From: Methylobacterium sp. UNC378MF
Lineage (GTDB): Bacteria > Pseudomonadota > Alphaproteobacteria > Rhizobiales > Beijerinckiaceae
DNA length: 61,381 bases
Direction: 5' to 3'
Assembly (NCBI RefSeq): GCF_900103195.1
Contig: NZ_FMWU01000035.1
Location: forward strand, 1-61,381
Shown: positions 54,696-61,381 of the stretch, piece by piece
Layout of the letters: every line of letters starts with the position of its first letter
How positions within the stretch are numbered: position 1 is the stretch's first letter
Made by a program: the position numbers and the translations under genes
The notes under the pieces: generated by a model
The model's database searches: none
Seen by the model: the letters and a program-made list of their open reading frames with translations, nothing else
What the model was told of the DNA's origin: nothing

Positions 54696-55382
54696 CTCCT
54701 GAAGATCCATCCTGGCTTACCGGTGAAGGGTACGGAGACACGCCCGTCTTTGCCGGGGCAGTGATGCAATTCAGGGCCGCACAACCTCGGCAAGCATGGC
54801 ACCGACTGCATGGCTTCGCTGCGCTCGCAAGGACGGGCACGCTGTGCGACAGGCTAGGGCCCTGAACGGCTGCGTCAGCTTCGTGTGAGCACCAACTCCG
54901 GCATCTGCAGGGTGTGATCCGGGAACGCCGTCTCGAAGCCGGGACGGCCCTCGCGGAGCGCGCTTGCCGCTAGGGCGGCAGTGGGATGCTGTGTGTCGGG
55001 GCGAGGCCGGACACCGTGCCGGCGGTGTTGTCGACCATGAAGGTCCCGGCATTGGGGCCGTACTCCCATGCAGGCCTGCCCGGTGGGCGGGCGCCGGCAT
55101 TGCGCGCAGAGCCGCAAGTCCCCCGCCGACGCATCGATTCCCACCGCGGGCCCCACGAAGGGGGAGCTGTCGCCCACCCGGCGCCATCCAGGACCTCGGA
55201 GATCTCGCTTGCGGGTTCGCTAAGGAAATTCCGGCCAGCCCGTGGCCCTGACGCGCACCACCGGCTTCCGCGCCCCGAGTGGGCCTCGCGATGGCGGGGC
55301 CCTCATGTGCGTCGGCCCGGTATGGCATTGACGCCCGGCCCCGCTCGTTCCGACGGGATCGCCCGTCAGCCGGGCCCGGATC
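54696..55382. other. Gene-free stretch with a half REP element
   Basis: About 690 bp between the DUF1236 terminator and the sensor kinase stop holds no reading frame with a ribosome-binding site and recognisable features; the open frames look like high-GC artefacts. A single arm of the GAGCGCAGCGAAG repeat family lies at 54813-54836. Degraded gene remnants are possible. Confidence 0.5.
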
Positions 55383-58274
55383 TCACCCCTCACCCCCGAT
55401 GATGCCGCGGATGCGGGTCGCGAGCGCCTCCAGGGCGAAGGGCTTCGTCATCACCTGCATGCCGGGGCCGAGATGGCCGTGGTTGAGCGCGGCATTCTCG
55501 GCATAGCCGGTGATGAAGAGGACCTTCAGGTCCGGGCGATGCTGGCGGCCGGCATCGGCCATCTGGCGGCCGTTCATGCCGCCGGGCAGACCGACATCGG
55601 TGATCAGCATGTCGATGCGCACGTCCGACTGGAGCACCTTCAGGCCCGTGGCGCCGTCCGCCGCCTCGATCGCCGCGTAGCCGAGATCTTCGAGCACCTC
55701 GGTCACCAGCATCCGCACGGTGGGCTCGTCATCCACCACCAGGACCGTCTCGCCCTGTTCGGCGCGGGGCGCGTGGGCGAGGTCGGGCAGGCTCACCTCC
55801 GCCTCCGCCTCGCCGATATGGCGGGGCAGGTACAGGCAGACCATCGTGCCCTGGCCGACTTCCGAGTAGATCCGGACCTGCCCGCCGGACTGCTTGGCGA
55901 AGCCGTAGATCATCGACAGGCCGAGGCCGGTCCCCTCGCCGATCGGCTTGGTGGTGAAGAACGGATCGAACGCCTTGGCGACCACGTCGGGTGTCATGCC
56001 GGTGCCGTTGTCCGAGACACAGAGCGTCACGTACTGCCCCGGCTCCAGTTCGCGCTCCTGAGCGGCCCGGTGGTCGAGCCAGCGGTTGGCGGTCTCGATG
56101 ACGATGCGGCCGCCCTTCGGCATCGCGTCCCGGGCGTTGATGCACAGGTTGAGCAGCGCGTTCTCGAGCTGGCTCGGGTCCACGAGCGTGGGCCACAGAC
56201 CGCCGGCCCCCACGGATTCGATCGCCACCGCGGGGCCGACCGTACGGCGCACAAGTTCCATCATGCCATCGACCAAGCGGTTCACGTCCGTCGGCTTCGG
56301 ATCGAGGGTCTGGCGGCGCGAGAAGGCCAGCAGGCGGTGGGTCAGGGCGGCGGCGCGCTTGGCCGCCCCCTGCGCCGCGCTGATATAGCGCTCCAGGTCC
56401 CCGACCCGGCCCTGCATCATCCGGGTCTGCATCAGCTCCAGCGAGCCGACGATGCCGGCCAGCATGTTGTTGAAGTCGTGGGCGAGGCCGCCGGTCAGCT
56501 GGCCGACCGCCTCCATCTTCTGCGATTGGCGCAGGGCCTCCTCGGTCCGCATCAGCTCGGCCGTGCGTTCGGCGACGCGGTGCTCCAGGGTCTCGTTGAG
56601 GCTGCGCAGCATCGCGGTGACGCGGTCCCGCTCCGCCTCGACGGCGCGGCGCTCATCCACGTCGATCAGGACGCCGGGAAAGCTCAGGGGCGTGCCGTCC
56701 GGCCCATGGTCGACGCGGCCATTGGCCTCCAGCCAGTAATAGTGCCCGTCGGCGCGCCGGACTCGGTACTGGTGCGCGTAGGCGCCGCCGCGGGCGATCG
56801 CAGCCCTGATGGCTTCGGCGAGACCCGCCTGATCGTCGGGGTGCACGGTCTCCACCACCTGGGCCAGGCTCAGCCCCTCGCGCCCCAGGGCCGGATCGAG
56901 GCCGAAGCTGCGGGCGAAAGCCTCATCCACGGTGAAGCGGTCGCGCGGCAGGTCCCAGAGCCAGGTCCCGATGATCGCGCCGGCCGCAAGAGCAAGCTGC
57001 ACGCGCTCGACGTTCGTCCGGGCGAGGGCCTCGCTGGCCCGCAGCGCATCCTCCGCCGCCCGGCGCGCGGTGACGTCCCGGAACAGCACCGAAACCTGGC
57101 GCCGGCTCGCCGGCTCGATTCGGGCGGCTGAGACGTCGATGAAGCGGTTGGCCTGGGCGAAGAAGCGCTCGAACCGGATCGGGATGCCGGTGCGGAGCAC
57201 GCCGCCGTACAGGTCGAGCCAGGCCTCGGCGTCCTCGGCCGGGACGAGGTCGCGCAGCGTCCGTCCGACGATCCGAGAGATGCCGGTGTGGCGCTCGTAG
57301 CCCGGATTGGCCTCGACATGGACGTAGTCGCTCAGGGGGCCGTGCGGCCCGTCGAAGAACTCGATGATGCAGAAGCCTTCGTCGATGGCCTCGAACAGCG
57401 TCCGGTAGCGCGCCTCGCCGGCGCGCAGGGCGTCGCGGGCCTGCCTCTGCTCCGTGATGTCGCGCGCCACTCCGGAGAACCGCACCGGTCGCCCGTCGGC
57501 ATCGCGCTCGATCTCCCCCTGTCGCGCGATCCAGCGGATCTCGCCGGTATCCGGTCGCCGGATCCGGTAGGCGACGTCGCGCGGGGCGTCGCCGCGGCGC
57601 CGGCTGACCGTCGTCGAGATGAGGGGCTGGTCCTCCGGCAGGATCAGCGCCTCGACCGTTTCGGCCGGGTAGGTGTCGCGCTCCGGCAGGCCATAGAGCC
57701 GGCAGAATTGCGGGGTCGGGTGCAGGATCCCGTCCTCGACCCCCACGGTGAACAGGCCGATCCCGCCGGCCTCCTGCGCCCGCAGCAGATGCGCCTGGGC
57801 CTCCCGGAGCGCCAGACCGGCGCTGTGCAGCTCCGAGCGGTCCCGGAGCACCTTCACGTAGCCGACATGGGCACCGGACCGGTCGCGCAGCGGCGTCAGC
57901 GCGCCGGACACGCGCAGGCACTCGCCATCGGCGCGCAGGTGCCGGACCTCGTCCTCGACGCTGCCCTGGTCCAGAGCTGCGCGCAAAGCGGCCTCGGGGC
58001 GGCCCGCCGCCCGGTCCTCGGGCGTGAACAGCGCCGAGAAGGGTTGGCCGCATATCGCTTCCGCCGTCCAGCCGAGGATGTCCTCGGCGCCGGCATTCCA
58101 GGCGGTGATGCGCCCGTCGCGGTCAGTGGTGAGGGCGGCGAACCGGGGGGCGCCGTCGGGGATTGCCTGCGCGGGCCCGCCACCACCCGCCACCGCTTGC
58201 GCGCGGAGGCCGGCGGCTTCCGCCTCCAGCGCGCGGGCGCGCCGCAGGAGCGCCTCGGTCCCGGTCTCGTCCAC
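55383..58274 (-). CDS. Hybrid sensor histidine kinase with four PAS domains and a receiver
   Basis: The 963-aa soluble protein has PAS domains at about 40-155, 165-285, 295-415 and 425-550 (for example RITAWNAGAEDILGWTAEAI and VRRADGHYYWLEANGRVDHG). Next come a coiled linker, HisKA with the phospho-His in GLAHDFNNML, and HATPase_c (LCINARDAMPKGG, GTGLGLSMIYGFAKQSGG). It ends with a REC domain with Asp in LITDVGLPGGMNG and Lys in VMTKPF. No TM segments are present, so it senses a cytoplasmic cue such as light or redox; no flavin-type LOV motif was seen. No separate response regulator is adjacent. Confidence 0.92.
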   Translation of the reverse strand: MDETGTEALLRRARALEAEAAGLRAQAVAGGGGPAQAIPDGAPRFAALTTDRDGRITAWNAGAEDILGWTAEAICGQPFSALFTPEDRAAGRPEAALRAALDQGSVEDEVRHLRADGECLRVSGALTPLRDRSGAHVGYVKVLRDRSELHSAGLALREAQAHLLRAQEAGGIGLFTVGVEDGILHPTPQFCRLYGLPERDTYPAETVEALILPEDQPLISTTVSRRRGDAPRDVAYRIRRPDTGEIRWIARQGEIERDADGRPVRFSGVARDITEQRQARDALRAGEARYRTLFEAIDEGFCIIEFFDGPHGPLSDYVHVEANPGYERHTGISRIVGRTLRDLVPAEDAEAWLDLYGGVLRTGIPIRFERFFAQANRFIDVSAARIEPASRRQVSVLFRDVTARRAAEDALRASEALARTNVERVQLALAAGAIIGTWLWDLPRDRFTVDEAFARSFGLDPALGREGLSLAQVVETVHPDDQAGLAEAIRAAIARGGAYAHQYRVRRADGHYYWLEANGRVDHGPDGTPLSFPGVLIDVDERRAVEAERDRVTAMLRSLNETLEHRVAERTAELMRTEEALRQSQKMEAVGQLTGGLAHDFNNMLAGIVGSLELMQTRMMQGRVGDLERYISAAQGAAKRAAALTHRLLAFSRRQTLDPKPTDVNRLVDGMMELVRRTVGPAVAIESVGAGGLWPTLVDPSQLENALLNLCINARDAMPKGGRIVIETANRWLDHRAAQERELEPGQYVTLCVSDNGTGMTPDVVAKAFDPFFTTKPIGEGTGLGLSMIYGFAKQSGGQVRIYSEVGQGTMVCLYLPRHIGEAEAEVSLPDLAHAPRAEQGETVLVVDDEPTVRMLVTEVLEDLGYAAIEAADGATGLKVLQSDVRIDMLITDVGLPGGMNGRQMADAGRQHRPDLKVLFITGYAENAALNHGHLGPGMQVMTKPFALEALATRIRGIIGGEG

Positions 58275-58525
58275 GCTCAGGTTCCGGGCGTCGCGACCGG
58301 ATCGGCCGCCTGCCGCCCGGACGCGCGGGGGCCGGGCGGCGCGGGACGGGCACGGCTGGTCGCGATCGGGGCTGCGGAGGCGGACGATTCGGGCACGGAG
58401 CGGGTTTTGCGAGAGCGGCGGGTCGTGGGCGCCTTCTGCCGGAAACGGCCCCCGGGCGCCACCGCGGGCGCAGCATAACGCGCGGGAAACCGCCCGGGCT
58501 GCCTCGGTCGATCCGCTCGGACGGC

Positions 58526-58897
58526 TCAGTGGGGATCGGTGAGGCGGCAGGTGGCGCTGCTGGCGCGGGGCCAGCCGTAGTAGATCGTCTCGGCCTGCAC
58601 GTCGGCGAGGCTCACGACTTCCGGCACGGAGGCCTGCTGCGTGTCGAGCACCGCTCCGCCGGCCCCGGTGAAGGTGCAGAGGATGGTCACGTTCGTCGCG
58701 AGATCCGGACCGGTGTTGCGCAGGTTGACCATCGCCCTCTGCGGCTCGTGGGAATCCGGCGGCGTGTGCAGCCGGGTCTCCCGGATGACGAGGGCGGCAT
58801 CGGCCCGCGTCGGCGTGGCGAACGCCACGATCAGGCCGGCAGCCAAGAAGGCAGCAGCCTGCCGCGACGACTGCATCCTGCGCATAAGACCGCTCAT
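58526..58897 (-). CDS. Small secreted protein, unknown function
   Basis: From ATG 58897 the 123-aa product has a signal peptide (SRQAAAFLAAGLIVAFATPT) and a beta-rich mature part (RETRLHTPPDSHEPQRAMVN, TNVTILCTFTGAGGAVLDT) with two Cys residues. It lies 251 bp upstream of the kinase start region on the same strand. The family is not recognised; starts at 58942 or 58885 are alternatives. Confidence 0.65.
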   Translation of the reverse strand: MSGLMRRMQSSRQAAAFLAAGLIVAFATPTRADAALVIRETRLHTPPDSHEPQRAMVNLRNTGPDLATNVTILCTFTGAGGAVLDTQQASVPEVVSLADVQAETIYYGWPRASSATCRLTDPH

Positions 58898-58999
58898 CCC
58901 ATCATTGCGCCGGGTCACGGGCCCGGCACCCCCTCCGGTCAAACGACGAAACCGGGACCCGGGTTCGCCATCCGGCGCGTCGGGTGCTGCAAATCAGGT

Positions 59000-60100
59000 T
59001 CAGTTGCGCAGCGGCTTGGCGTCGATCTGCATCCGGTAGACCGTCGTCGGAAATTTCACGGCCGAGGCCGCGCCGCCGTTCATCGCCGGCGTGCGGTTCA
59101 TCTGCGCTGCCGGGATCCACAGGCCGCCCTCCTCGTCGATCCACATCGCGTCGACCCAGACGAGCCGCGGGTCCTGCACCAGCGTGCTCATCGTCCCGTC
59201 CGGCGCGATCTTGAGGATCCGCAGGCCGTCCGTGTCGCTCGCGTAGATCGTGCCCGCCGCGTCGATGGCGGTGCCGCCCGTCGCCACGGTGGCGGCGTGG
59301 AGCTTCACGTGCTTGGCGCGCTCGGCGTCACTCACCGTCGCATCGTCGAGATACCGGGTCTCGATGCTGTAGAGCGGCCCGGTGCAGGCTTGGTAGTAGA
59401 AGGTCTTGCCGTCCGGCGAGACTTCCAGCTGGTCGGCGTGGATGAAGAGCAGCTTGTCCGTGTCGTCCCGGAGCACCCGGCCCTGGCCGGTGAGCGGGCG
59501 CTGCGCGATCGTCGACCAATGGCCGTCGAGCACCCGCCGCAGGCCGCCGGTCTCGCGGTCGAGGACGATCAGCCCGGGCTGGCCGGCATCCGTCAGGTAG
59601 ATGTGGCCGCCGTTGAAGCGGAAATCGTCGATGAAGCTCTTGTCGGTGGTCGCCGCCTGGAGCGGGTAGACCCTGCGCACGGCGTTCGTGGCGAGGTCGA
59701 TCTGCACGAGCTTCGGGCCGCCGGGCAGCGGCGCCGCGCCCATGCCGGGCGCGCCCTTGTCGACCACCCAGAGGTCGCCGTCCGGGCCGATCCGGATGGC
59801 GTTGACCGCCACGAAGGCCTTGGCCGGGTCGTCGCCCGTCTTCCAGCCGTTCCAGGCCGCGTCGGGGAACGGGACCGCCTTGCCGTCCCGCCACTCGCCG
59901 AGCTCGATTCCGGTGTCCTTGCTCTGCCGCTGGAACGGCGAGAACAGCCGGCCGTCCGAGGACCGGGTGATGCCGTTGAAGACGAGGCTGTCCGATTCCA
60001 CCATCGGCTTGAGCGCGTCGGACCCGGCCGGCGCCTCGGCGGCGCGGCCGGGGGTGCCCAGGCCGACGGCCAGCAGGAGGGCGAGGAGCGTGGCGCGCAT
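59000..60100 (-). CDS. Secreted MRJP/yellow-like beta-propeller protein
   Basis: The ATG at 60100 gives a signal peptide (RATLLALLLAVGLGTPGRAA). The 366-aa protein then follows the major royal jelly protein/yellow pattern (DGDLWVVDKGAPG, KLVQIDLATNAVRRVYPL, FIDDFRFNGGHIYLTDAGQP, LEVSPDGKTFYYQACTGPLY). The relatives are periplasmic six-bladed propellers, some gluconolactonase- or tautomerase-like. Enzymatic activity cannot be assigned. Confidence 0.85.
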   Translation of the reverse strand: MRATLLALLLAVGLGTPGRAAEAPAGSDALKPMVESDSLVFNGITRSSDGRLFSPFQRQSKDTGIELGEWRDGKAVPFPDAAWNGWKTGDDPAKAFVAVNAIRIGPDGDLWVVDKGAPGMGAAPLPGGPKLVQIDLATNAVRRVYPLQAATTDKSFIDDFRFNGGHIYLTDAGQPGLIVLDRETGGLRRVLDGHWSTIAQRPLTGQGRVLRDDTDKLLFIHADQLEVSPDGKTFYYQACTGPLYSIETRYLDDATVSDAERAKHVKLHAATVATGGTAIDAAGTIYASDTDGLRILKIAPDGTMSTLVQDPRLVWVDAMWIDEEGGLWIPAAQMNRTPAMNGGAASAVKFPTTVYRMQIDAKPLRN

Positions 60101-60290
60101 GGTGGGATCCCGGTCCGGCGGCGAAGCGTCTCGGCCGGTAAGCCCCCGGCGCGCGCGGTGTTCCGGGCCGATCCCATCGGCCGCACCGAAGACGCCTGCG
60201 ACGCTTCGCCGGGGCTGGATCCTGCCGAAATGAGAACATATAGTGAACGCAGGGTGAGCGCCGCACGGGGCGGCCGAGGAGGAGCGAGGG

Positions 60291-60533
60291 ATGGCCAAGT
60301 ACCGGTTCCACTGCACCAACGGCCTCGAATGCGTGTTCGACGCGCGCGGCACCGAGGTCCGCGCGACGGCACGCCTCGTCGACCGGGCGCGGAAGGTCGC
60401 CTCCGACGTGCGGCAATCGCTGGCCAACCGCACCGACTGGGCCGAGTGGCGGGTCAGCGTGCACGACCTCTCGGGCCGGCGGGTCCTGGTGCAGCCCTTC
60501 GAGCCGGCGTCGGGTCGCGCCAGGGCGGCCTGA
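60291..60533 (+). CDS. DUF6894 family small protein
   Basis: This 80-aa protein (AKYRFHCTNGLECVFDARGT, then DWAEWRVSVHDLSGRRVLVQ) matches the small DUF6894 proteins abundant in Methylobacterium and Bradyrhizobium; function unknown. GAGGAGCGAGGG precedes the ATG. Its stop abuts the ruvB ATG with no gap, so they are probably translated from one message. Confidence 0.82.
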   Translation: MAKYRFHCTNGLECVFDARGTEVRATARLVDRARKVASDVRQSLANRTDWAEWRVSVHDLSGRRVLVQPFEPASGRARAA

Positions 60534-61381
60534 ATGGCGGCGCCGATCAAGACGATCCGGCCGGGGCCGGCCCCGGGCGCGGGGATGACCGCCGCGGAAG
60601 CGGATCAGACGATCCGCCCGCTGAGCCTGTCCGCGTTCATCGGTCAGCGGGCGGCGCGGGCGAACATGCAGGTGTTCATCGAGGCGGCGAAGAAGACGGG
60701 TCAGGCGCTCGACCACGTGCTGTTCGTCGGGCCGCCCGGACTGGGCAAGACCACGCTCGCCCAGATCGTGGCGCGCGAGCTCGGCGTGAACTTCCGCTCG
60801 ACCTCCGGGCCGGTCATCGCCAAGGCCGGCGATCTGGCCGCCCAGCTCACCAACCTGGAGGAGCGCGACGTCCTGTTCATCGACGAGATCCACCGGCTCA
60901 ACCCGGCGGTCGAGGAGATCCTCTACCCGGCCATGGAGGATTACCAGCTCGACCTGATCATCGGCGAGGGCCCGGCGGCGCGCTCGGTCAAGATCGAGCT
61001 GCCGAAGTTCACCCTGGTGGGCGCCACGACGCGCGCGGGTCTCTTGACGACGCCGCTGCGCGACCGGTTCGGGATCCCGATCCGTCTGGAATTCTACGAG
61101 ATCGACGAGCTGGAGCAGATCGTGGCCCGCGGCGCGCGGGTCCTGGGCCTGGGCATGTCGGCGGAGGGCGCCAACGAGATCGCCCGGCGGGCGCGGGGCA
61201 CGCCGCGGATCGCGGGGCGGCTGCTGCGGCGGGTGCGGGACTTCGCGGTGGTGGCGGAGGCCGAGACGGTGACGCGGGCGATCGCCGACCGGGCGCTGCA
61301 GCTGCTGGACGTCGACGGGGCCGGGCTCGACGTGATGGACCGCAAGTACCTGAGCCTGATCGCGCGCGCGTTCGGGGGCGG
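60534..61381 (+). CDS. ruvB: Holliday junction branch migration ATPase RuvB (partial, 3' end outside window)
   Basis: RuvB drives branch migration with RuvA during recombination. The 282 visible codons include LSLSAFIGQRAARANMQVFI, Walker A FVGPPGLGKTTLAQI, Walker B VLFIDEIHRLNPAVEE, the sensor 1 region LVGATTRAGLLTTPLRDRFG and GTPRIAGRLLRRVRDFA. The ATG directly follows the preceding stop (TGAATG). The C-terminal winged helix is only begun when the window ends. Confidence 0.97.
   Translation, partial: MAAPIKTIRPGPAPGAGMTAAEADQTIRPLSLSAFIGQRAARANMQVFIEAAKKTGQALDHVLFVGPPGLGKTTLAQIVARELGVNFRSTSGPVIAKAGDLAAQLTNLEERDVLFIDEIHRLNPAVEEILYPAMEDYQLDLIIGEGPAARSVKIELPKFTLVGATTRAGLLTTPLRDRFGIPIRLEFYEIDELEQIVARGARVLGLGMSAEGANEIARRARGTPRIAGRLLRRVRDFAVVAEAETVTRAIADRALQLLDVDGAGLDVMDRKYLSLIARAFGG

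Noticed and set aside
54771..55328. Open frames on both strands between the DUF1236 gene and the sensor kinase
   Set aside because: They lack Shine-Dalgarno sequences and recognisable protein features and overlap a repeat half; they look like high-GC artefacts.

Overview
The window looks like a chromosomal segment of a high-GC alphaproteobacterium, most likely Methylobacterium/Methylorubrum or a close relative. The indications are a 5S rRNA followed by initiator tRNA at the end of an rRNA operon, a Suv3-type RNA helicase, a DUF6894 protein beside ruvB, DUF1236 and DUF1028 proteins, and inverted GAGCGCAGCGAAG repeats between genes. The genus is inferred; no search was run.

Region 1 (1-2640): the tail of an rRNA operon (5S, tRNA-fMet, terminator), then mobile-element debris. 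A gutted serine recombinase reads antisense through the terminator and into the tRNA. It is joined to a truncated IS30 transposase and an IS3 fragment. This is the left edge of an island that ends near 34.16 kb, where IS remnants abut a decapitated LysR gene.

Region 2 (2.24-12.27 kb, + strand): the secreted part of a type VI secretion system (T6SS): hcp, a small membrane protein, vgrG, a DUF2169 adaptor, a PAAR-like/AHH nuclease effector, two candidate immunity genes, a Tdi1-like immunity pseudogene, an Ntox15-like toxin remnant and an intact Tdi1-like immunity gene. A textbook sigma-54 -24/-12 promoter precedes hcp. Upstream of it lie three palindromes (TTGGCCA-N4-TGGCCAA type) spaced by whole helical turns, which are candidate binding sites for the sigma-54 activator encoded in the island. 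A perfect 125-bp repeat of the vgrG/DUF2169 junction recurs 5.8 kb downstream, where it is fused in frame to an Rhs-like fragment. The effector/immunity block is therefore bracketed by direct repeats.

Region 3 (12.2-32.94 kb, - strand): one long, tightly overlapped operon tssB-tssC-tssE-tssF-tssG-tagH(FHA)-tssJ-tssK-tssL-tssH(clpV)-vasH-tagO-tssM-tssA plus a TonB-like periplasmic protein. With hcp, vgrG and the PAAR-like protein this is a complete T6SS. No PpkA kinase or PppA phosphatase is present.

Region 4 (33.5-43.5 kb): IS remnants and the LysR stump, then backbone genes: Suv3-like helicase, divergent LysR/MFS pair, a membrane/2Fe-2S/adenylate cyclase fusion, 3-methyladenine DNA glycosylase, a zinc alcohol dehydrogenase and a small partner.

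Region 5 (43.77-53.8 kb, + strand): an amide/nitrile-type nitrogen scavenging locus. AmiC-like sensor and AmiR-like ANTAR antiterminator precede a leader with two adjacent hexaloop hairpins and an intrinsic terminator. Then come a nitrilase-family amidohydrolase, a urea/amide-type ABC transporter (with a LivM-LivG fusion), a DUF1028 protein and an amidase-signature hydrolase. The leader is a probable ANTAR-controlled attenuator.

Region 6 (53.9-61.4 kb): small secreted proteins, a multi-PAS hybrid histidine kinase, a secreted MRJP/yellow-like propeller protein, a DUF6894 protein and ruvB, which runs off the end.
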